Source of the DNA: Acanthamoeba sp. SK_2022b
Lineage: Eukaryota; Discosea; Longamoebia; Acanthamoebidae
Length of the DNA: 48,764 nt
Direction of reading: 5' to 3'
Assembly: GCA_027943245.1 (NCBI GenBank)
Contig: JANDJZ010000130.1
Location: 1 to 48,764 of the forward strand
Part shown: piece by piece, positions 41,808 to 48,764 of the stretch
Layout of the letters: each line of letters opens with the position of its first letter
Position numbering within the stretch: the first letter of the stretch is position 1
The notes under the pieces: generated by a model
Seen by the model: the letters and a program-made list of their open reading frames with translations, nothing else
What the model was told of the DNA's origin: nothing
Databases searched by the model: none
Translations under genes and position numbers: made by a program

Positions 41808-42736
41808 TCAAGCACGCGCCTGTGGCGCGGCCTCGTGCAGCGCGGCGGGCGGGGTGGAGGGCTGGGAGGAGTCGAGCCACATGTCGACGCCCTCCTTCTC
41901 CCCCACGGCCTCGATCCCGTCCTCCAGCTGATCGTCGCTCAGGTCCTCTGGCACTTGCACCAAAGCCTGCAGCTTGAACAAACGCGAGCTCGCAAATGGC
42001 GCTGGCTCTGCGTCGCATTATGCGTGTGAGAGGTGTGTGAGTTGGGAGTGCTGCAGATGATAACAGGGAGATGCGCGGCGCGAACCATTGTAGACGTTCA
42101 TGGACAAGATGTTGATGCCGGCCTCGGCAAAGTAGGAGCTCGCGGCGTGCATGATGCCCGGCTTGTCCTCTCCGCTCAGAGAGACCAGGCGCTGGCGCAG
42201 GCTCGGGTTCACGGCGGCGCTCGGCGTGTTCTTGCGTATGGACAGGTCCCAATCTGTGCTCAGGACACGAAGCCATCATCGAAAAGAAGGCGGTTGGCGA
42301 CGCAGGGCCAAGGCGCTGCTGTGCAAACCACGGGAGACGTGAGAGGGGAGGGAGTACCCCCAAACTTGCCGACAGCGGCCTGTGCGTCCTTCCTGAAGGC
42401 AGCCTCCTGGGCCTCGGGGACGGAGACGAGCATGTGGATGCAGTAGTCGCCGCCAAGCGAGGTTAGCCGGCCAGAGTCCACGTTGCCCTGTGCGCCCACC
42501 ACTGCCTTGGTGATAGCCGCAGTGACGCCAACTCGGTCTGGGCCAGCAGCCGTGAGCACCAGCCGCGCTGTACCCCCCCCCCCATACACGCTACTCGTGT
42601 CAGGCAAAACGACAACACAGCGCTGGGGAGGAGTGGGGAGACCTTGCTTGGCTTCAGTGGAGTAGAGGAACCGCTGGAGCGAAGCAGCAGGACTCTGGCG
42701 CAAGCAGGACGAAGCAAGGCGAGTTGTTCTTCTCAT
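41808..42736 (-). CDS. Mitochondrial protein with two ACT domains
   Basis: Four exons (42736-42643, 42567-42358, 42253-42086, 42007-41808) give 223 residues. The start MRRTTRLASSCLRQS is Arg/Ser-rich and lacks acids until residue 27, a likely mitochondrial presequence. Residues about 33-100 form the first ACT domain (RLVLTAAGPDRVGVTAAIT, then a GGDYCIHMLVSVP strand). The second (about 120-195) has RLVSLSGEDKPGIMHAASS and AEAGINILSMNVYNG. The order resembles the GcvR-type double-ACT proteins, which sense glycine or other amino acids and regulate an enzyme; no catalytic domain is attached. An acidic Ser/Pro-rich tail ends the protein. The ligand is unknown. Confidence 0.8.
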
Positions 42737-42995
42737 TGTGTTCTCTTTTTTATAAGTTGTCGCACGCGTGCTTGCAGCTGTTGTATCTCTTCTTTTTTGT
42801 ATGTGTAGCGGTCGTGTGGCGCTCTTCGTTGAGGTTGGGCCTCCAACCACTCAGCGCCACGAAGAGCTGCAGTGGACTACCCAGCAAATCTGCCCAGATT
42901 CGGTCGACTCGTGCTTTGGATAACTTGACATTTTTTAATATTAAAAATTAAATAACAGTTTTGGCCACACCGATGTTGGTGTGCTGGGCTGTCAC

Positions 42996-44212
42996 TTAGT
43001 GGGCGTTAGGGGTGACGAGCACGACTCGGTATCTGGCCTTGTTGTCGCGGACCATCTGGATGCCCTCGTTCACTCGATCGAGCGGCAGGGTGTGGATCAG
43101 CGGGCGCACGCCCTTGGCGGCCGCCACGGCCAGGGTCTCCTCTACCTCGGTTCGGCTGCCGATGAGACTGCCCACGATCGACCTCTGTCCAAAGAGCAGC
43201 GGGCCGGCCGGCACGCTCAGGGGCTTGTTGGGGGCGGCCAAGAGGATCAACTGGCACCAGGGAGAGCTGGAGGTAAGCAAACAAACTTGGGCAATCAAGA
43301 GGAATTTGAAATGACGTGATATACCTTCCCGCCAACGTCGAGAAGGGAGAGCATGCGACCCCAGTCGTTGTCGTCCTGATCCGTGGTGACAACCACAACG
43401 TCCAGCGAGCGTGCGGCGCCCTTGATGGCCTCATCGTCGTTGAAGAGCAGGAACTGGGTGGCGCCCAGCTTCTTGGCCTCATCTTTCTTGTTGGGCGAGG
43501 TCGAGATGGCCGTCACCTCGGCGCCGAGGGCGGCGCCGAACTGGATGGCAAGATGTCCCAGGCCACCGATGCCAATGACGCCTACACGGGTGCCCTTGGT
43601 CACGCCGTGGCGCCGAAGCGGAGCGAACGTGGTAACGCCGGCGCACAGGAGAGGCGCAGCCTGCTCAGAGGGCAACTCATCGGGGATCCGGAAGGCGTAG
43701 TGTTGCGACACGCGTACGCTCTCGGCATAGCCGCCGTAGGCCACGGCTCCATCAGCGTACTTGGAGTTGTAGGTGAACACGCTCTTCGGGCAGCAGTTGT
43801 CCAGGTGCGTGCTGCAGTTGCGGCAGTCGGGCTGCTGGCACGACCACACCTGCGCGCCGACGCCCACTCTGTCTCCCTGCTTGAGGCCGGTCACCTTGGG
43901 CCCCGCCGCCACAACCTCGCCAATGATCTCATGGCCGGGCACAACTGTGAGTCATCAGTGGAGTTAGTGTTTCTGCGACAGGGGCCTGAGAAGTGGGCGA
44001 GCACAGAAGACGAGCGTACTTGGGTAAATGGTGGGGCCCCAGCCAGAGTCGATCGTGTGCAGATCGGAGCTGCAAATGCCACAGTGGGTGATGCGGATTT
44101 CAATGTCCTCCTCTCCGAGCGGGCGCGGGGTGTAGGCGAAGGGTTTGAGCTGGCCCTTGGCCTCGTAGGCAGCGAAGGCCTTGATCTCCTGGGTGTTGTT
44201 CGTGGCGCTCAT
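42996..44212 (-). CDS. Zinc-dependent alcohol dehydrogenase (YahK/CAD-type)
   Basis: NADP-dependent medium-chain aldehyde reductase. Three exons (44212-44020, 43944-43325, 43250-42996) give 355 residues, normal for the family. Catalytic zinc ligands are in HCGICSSDLH and VPGHEIIGE. The structural zinc loop has CQQPDCRNCSTHLDNCCPK (four cysteines). Next come YADGAVAYGGYAES, the LLCAGVTTFAPLRRHG block and the NADP-binding VGVIGIGGLGHLAIQFG; the following strand ends in STSPNKKDEAKKLGA, whose basic residues suit NADP. It ends RYRVVLVTPNAH. It shares the fold and many residues with the enzyme at 12527-14539 but has two introns where that one has eleven, so the two are old paralogues or of separate origin. 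Confidence 0.93.
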
Positions 44213-44699
44213 CGTCTTAGTGTGAGTGTCTTTGTGCGTTGAGAGTTCTGTCAGCTCTTGGCCAGTTGTCTATTTAACTGGTCCTGCCATTGGCTCGGTC
44301 CAGCGGAAGATGACACGTGCATCGTTCCCGTTGGTGGATACGATTCCCCGTTCCTGATGCGTGTCGCCGTTTCCGCACTCCTCGCCGACAGGTTAACGCT
44401 CCGCGCCAACATTACGAAAAATCAAGGCTAGAGAATTAATGGAGATATCAACTCCGGACATAGCAAAGGCATGCCTGGTATTTGGACGAGCCAAACGGCT
44501 AGCCGGCCTCCCGCCAAAATTGTAGAAAAGACTTCTTGTTAAGAATTAATTCACCATCAGATTACAGTTTGTGGCAAGGGGCGGCCTTGCCGCAATTGCA
44601 AGTCATCCTTCTGGAAGAGCATAAATTTTTTTCTTTTATTTTTGTGTTACACGACAGCCTCTACGCGCTGGGAGCCGGTGAATCGATCGAAGGGAGAGC
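44213..44699. promoter_or_regulatory. Divergent promoter region
   Basis: Between the alcohol dehydrogenase (minus) and the zf-4CXXC_R1 gene (plus). A minus-sense TTAAATA box (44271-44277) lies about 60 bases upstream of the dehydrogenase start. An AT-rich ATAAATTTTTTTC run (about 44621-44645) precedes the plus-strand gene. Confidence 0.5.
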
Positions 44700-45872
44700 A
44701 TGGATTCTACGGCGCGCAGCAAGAGGCGAAGCACGTTGCGCAGCGGTAGTGGTGGCGTGAGCGAAGAGGAGAAACCGCCCCCGCCGGCCGCCAAGCCCAG
44801 AGCTGCCTCCACTACCTCTGCCGCTACAAACAAGAAGGGGCGAGCGACCGCTGTCAGGACTGCCTCACCCGCGCTGTCACCGCTGTCCGCCAAGGACGAC
44901 ACCCTCGACGTCGATGAAGAGAACGCCGCCTCTACCGCCGCCGTCAAGGGGCCCACGAGGAGGCTGACGAGGTCGGCCAAAGAGAAGAGCGAGAGCGCCA
45001 CGCCGCCAAGTGGACGAACGGGAGAAGGAGGAGGAGGAGGAGAGGCCAAGCCTGCCCCAGTGCTGATCGACCTGGTGGCCGAGCACGAGCAGCCGCCGCC
45101 GCGGCGCGGTCGTCTGTCGCTCAGCCGACGACTCGAAGCCAAGGCCAAGCGTGCCATCGGGAAGGAAACCGCCTCAGCTATCGACACGGCCACGACAGAC
45201 GAGAAGCGGGCGGGGGCGGGAACGGGGGAGAAGGCGCAGGGGAGCGAGCAGGATGGCGTGGGCGACCTCGATGGCGGCGGCGACGACGACAATCGACGCC
45301 GGAAGGGAAAGAAGAGGGCGCGGGACGACACGGAGGGGCAGTCCTGCGGCGGCGGCGGCGACGACGACGACGACGATGGAGACGGGAGGAACGAAGCGCA
45401 GGTGAGGCCGAACAAGGCCAACAACAACAACGAGGAGGAGAAGGAGGAGGACAAGGCCAAGAAGAAGGCGGAGCGCAAGATGTACACGAGGAAGCGGAGG
45501 CGAAAGGCGGTGGCCGACGATGGGGAAGAGGAGAGGAAGGAGGAGAAAGAGGAGAAGACAGGAAAGCGGGTGGTGCGGCTGACGATGCCCAAGCCCCAGC
45601 CGCTCCGGGGAATCGACGACTTCGAGGAGGAGGGCGTGCTGGTCAGCGGGCCCGAGGAGGACCCGCGCATGCTGGAGATGGTGATGATGTCGCCGGCCGC
45701 CAGTGGCACAGACCGGGCTGGCGCGCACAACGCCGCCTCGCCGTCCAGCAGCCGCAGCAAGGCATGTGGCCAACACACACACGACACACGACACACGACA
45801 CACGACACACACGACACACGACACACGACACACGACACACGACACACGACACACACGACACACACGACACAC

Positions 45873-45932
<60 letters not shown>

Positions 45933-47333
45933 CTCGGGCACTGATGTGTGCGTGTGTACAGACGTCGTCTCACAAGCGGAAGCGGAAGACGCGGGAGACG
46001 GCGAGTCTGCTGGACGGCAACTACTGGCAGGTGGCGACGACGACGACGACATCGAGCAGTGACGGCGAAGGACAGAGGGACCACGACGACGAGGCCGCGG
46101 CCGAGAAGCAGCAGGCGACGGCGGCGGAGACGGTGAACGCCGCGGGTGTGGTGGACACAGGTGGGCAGCCGCGACGAAGCGAGAAGTCGAGAAAGAAAGA
46201 AGCGGCCAAGCCCGAGACGGCAAAGGAAAGAGCGAAGGGCGACAAGAAGGCGCAGCACGCGCAGCGACACGAGGAGGAGAGCGAGGACAGGCCGCGCACG
46301 AGTCGATCATCGCAGGCAAAGGGCGAGGGCGAGGGCGAGGGCGAGGGCGAGGGCGAGGGCGAGGGCGAGGGCGAGGGCGAGGGCGAGGGCGAGGGCGAGG
46401 GCGAGGGCGAGGGCGTGGCTGCTCAGGGCGACGCGGGGGACGAGTGCGAGCAGGAGACGAGCGAAGGCGACGTCGAACGATCGGCCGATAGCTTGGAAGA
46501 CGACCAAGCTGCACAGGAGCGCGAGGAGGCGAAGGAGGACAATGACGACGTCGACGACGACGATGCGGACCGCATGGTGATGGTGAAAGAGGAAGCGGAG
46601 GAGGGGGAGGAACCCGACGGCGACCAAGTCAAAGACGAGCTCGGCGATGCTGTCGCTGTCGTCGTCGACGACGTCGGCGAGGGCGAGGGCGAGGGCGAGG
46701 GCGAGGGCGAGGGCGAGGTGGCGGAGGGACCGGAGGGCGCTGCGAACGAGGCCAGAGAAGAGGTGAAAGAAGAAGAAGGAGCGGGAAACGAAGACGAAGA
46801 GGCAGAAGAACGAAAGCGAAAGGACGCGACGGTGAAAAAGAACGAAGAGGGCATATGGCAGCGGGTGAAGCGCAGGCGAAAGGAGCGGCCCGGCGGCCCG
46901 GCCAAGCTGTTCGAGCGCGGGCCGGCACTGCCGGTGAGCTTCTCGTCCGTGTCGATCTACTCGGCCCACTCGCCCATCCCGCTGCCCAGCCTCGGGACCG
47001 TCATCCAACGGCGCGCGCTCAAGGGCGAGTCCGACGACGAAGACCTCCCGCTCGGGATGGTCAACGCTGGTCGCAAGGCCCAGTTCGCCTGCTGGCGACG
47101 GCCCAATCGCGTCATTCCTTCTCGTACGCCCGCCCCGTCAACCCTTTCCCCGTGTTTTCCGTGTGGTCTGACGTCTCGCCGGCCACAGCCATCTCGCGAA
47201 AGGTCAGGCGACGCCTGGCCATGTCCGGCGGCCAGGATCCCTTCACCCGTGACGACAGCGATCGGTACCAAGCCCTCCCCCACAACGCCACTTGGCCGTG
47301 TGTCTATGCACAGAGCGCTCGCCTCATGCTGTA

Positions 47334-47413
<80 letters not shown>

Positions 47414-48083
47414 GGTGATGACAATGATGACGATGACGACTACGATGATGACGACCAAATGATGAAGGTTGAGCCTGTGGTACGTGCTGGCGACGGAGGA
47501 CGACCCGCAGGAGCGATACCACCCGATCGACAACTACAGCATCCACCGGCGCTACGAGATCGCGCTGTCCCAGTGGGAACGCCTGGGCCGCCGCTGGCAC
47601 GGGCATGTCGACACCCACGGCGACTTTCTTCGGCGCGTCCACCTGCGCGAGCGACGTGGCGCTCCGACCGTGGCCGTCGCTCTCAAGCAGCCGGCCGCGA
47701 GCCAGCTGTCGACATTAATTATCGACGACGAGAGCGGGGAGATGGGTGAGCCGCAGCCACAGAGCGCCGCGACCAAGAGCTACAGCGGCAGCGCCGCTCA
47801 GCGACACGAGATGGTCGACGACCCTGATGTCGACGACGAGGAGGAGCGTAAAGAGCACCGAGAAGAGGATAATGACGGCGAGGAGGAGGACGACGACGAC
47901 GACGACGACGACGAAGAGAGCGATGAAGATTTTGGGGAGGGGTTGGTGGAAGAGGAGGAGGAGGAGGAAGGCGGCGATGCCGCGGAAGGAGGCAAGAAGA
48001 CGATGTCGCACAAGGCGCGGCCTACACCGACTCACTCGCCGGCCGTGAACGCCACGCCATTCTCCGCTTTCAGTAGTACGCGC

Positions 48084-48135
<52 letters not shown>

Positions 48136-48341
48136 TGTGGCGTGATGGTCACGGTCGTGGCGATTGACGGTTGGTGCGCGCGCACAGAGCGGGTGGGCGG
48201 GTCGGCGACGACGACGACGCCAAAGCTCAGGCGATCGCGGTACCCGGTGCCCACTAAGCTGCCCAAAACGGCCGAGAACTGCCATCACTGCAAGGTCAAG
48301 AAGGAGTACTGGCTCCACTGTCCCATCGTCGACAAGCATCG

Positions 48342-48383
<42 letters not shown>

Positions 48384-48764
48384 CACACACAACGGCACTC
48401 AAGGTCCATCTGCTCACTTCCGTGGGGGGCGTGCAGATATTGTCATCGGTGCGCCTTCAAGCATTTCAGGCTGTGGTACGACGACGCGTTCCCCACGGGC
48501 GGCGGCGCCTGGGCCAAGGTGCGCTCACACACTCGCGCGCGCGCGCGCGCGCCAAGTAATGAACCAATGACGGCATCGCCGCTGGGCTCCCAATGCTCAC
48601 TGTGCGCCGTTGCCTGTGGCGGCGGCGTGCAGGGCTGTCCCATCTGTCTGCGGGCGTGTCCGTGCGCCGCATGCAGGAAGAAGCATCAGGCCGACTCGGC
48701 GTTGGAACAGGGCGCGTCGACGACGACGACCACCACGGCCACGGCGGAGACGGAGGAGGCGACC
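44700..48764 (+). CDS. Nuclear zf-4CXXC_R1 (CDCA7-type) protein, 3' end beyond window
   Basis: Exons 44700-45761, 45962-47123, 47189-47264, 47474 to about 48072, then about 48188-48322, 48439-48518 and 48634 to past the edge. The first 850 or so residues are low-complexity: basic and Ser/Ala-rich with NLS-like runs (RKRRRK, RKGKKRAR), then Glu/Asp-rich with two Gly-Glu runs. A folded segment (WYVLATEDDPQERYHP, RRYEIALSQWERLGRRWH) follows, then acidic repeats. The last exons give the zinc domain: CHHCKVKK...C, RYCHRCAFKHFRLWYDDAF, W-x3-CPICLRACPCAACRKK, which matches the 4CXXC_R1 domain of CDCA7 and R1 proteins, chromatin factors tied to HELLS remodelling and DNA methylation upkeep. The first intron appears to be GC-AG. 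The stop codon is not in the window. Confidence 0.82.
45779..45930. repeat. (ACACACG)-type and (CA)n tract in intron
   Basis: ACACGAC-rich units (45779-45876) pass into pure CA (45877-45930) inside the first intron (45762-45961) of the zf-4CXXC_R1 gene. Confidence 0.9.
46320..46414 (+). repeat. Coding (GAGGGC)n hexanucleotide repeat
   Basis: About 15 GAGGGC units in frame in the second exon of the zf-4CXXC_R1 gene, encoding alternating Glu and Gly. A second shorter array of the same unit lies at 46677-46717. Confidence 0.95.
47337..47411. repeat. (GT)n microsatellite in intron
   Basis: About 37 GT units in the third intron (47265-47473) of the zf-4CXXC_R1 gene. Confidence 0.95.
48086..48133. 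repeat. (GT)n microsatellite in intron
   Basis: About 24 GT units close to the donor of the fourth intron of the zf-4CXXC_R1 gene. Confidence 0.95.
48343..48383. repeat. (CA)n microsatellite in intron
   Basis: About 20 CA units next to the donor (48323) of the following intron of the zf-4CXXC_R1 gene. Confidence 0.95.

Noticed and set aside
45764..45960. His/Thr/Arg-rich coding repeat between the first two exons of the zf-4CXXC_R1 gene
   Set aside because: It is the ACACACG/CA repeat inside an intron. Its frame does not match the upstream exon.

Overview
The window is nuclear DNA of a gene-dense, intron-rich, G+C-rich microbial eukaryote. Genes lie on both strands, often only 100-500 bases apart. 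Most introns are 50-120 bases long and GT-AG, and many carry simple-sequence repeats. Protein families (GID7/WDR26, NAA50, MFSD5-type carrier, Ras-type and TBC proteins, LIM, SWIM), TATTTAAA-like promoters and the gene structure fit an Acanthamoeba-like amoebozoan best. That assignment is inference and was not tested by any search.

Layout. Bases 1-3200 have a lower G+C look and hold decayed retroelements: the 3' end of a Ty1/copia element with a complete LTR, and a broken LINE reverse transcriptase on the minus strand. A roughly 300-base (CA)n tract then leads into the 3' exons of a WDR26/GID7 gene whose 5' exons are absent. From there the order is: a doubtful small gene (about 4.9-5.8 kb), an AAAP amino-acid transporter (minus), a secreted LolA/ependymin-like protein (minus), a SWIM zinc-finger protein (minus), a zinc alcohol dehydrogenase (minus), an alpha/beta hydrolase ending in a CaaX box (plus), two paralogous proteins of an unrecognised family placed head to head (about 16.7-19.7 kb), NAA50 (plus), an ankyrin-TBC RabGAP (plus), a Gfo/Idh/MocA oxidoreductase (plus), a 20-exon Ras-BTB-BTB protein (minus), a putative 2-oxoglutarate dioxygenase (plus), a LIM/zinc-ribbon protein (minus), an MFSD5-like transporter (plus), two unrecognised genes and one doubtful small gene (minus), a mitochondrial double-ACT protein (minus), a second zinc alcohol dehydrogenase (minus), and a nuclear zf-4CXXC_R1 (CDCA7-type) protein that runs off the right edge.

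These are mostly independent housekeeping and signalling genes, not an operon or pathway cluster. Several pairs share short divergent promoters (31580-31738, 33860-34207, 14540-14789, 44213-44699). The points most worth following are the Ras GTPase fused to two BTB domains with Met in place of the catalytic Gln; the head-to-head pair of an apparently undescribed Cys-motif/coiled-coil family with a foldback element in the intergenic space; the MocA gene that appears to have lost one exon precisely; the CaaX-tailed hydrolase; and the abrupt sequence change at the first CA tract, which could be an assembly join.

Exon joins were worked out by hand from splice signals, reading phase and family conservation. 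They have not been checked against transcripts.
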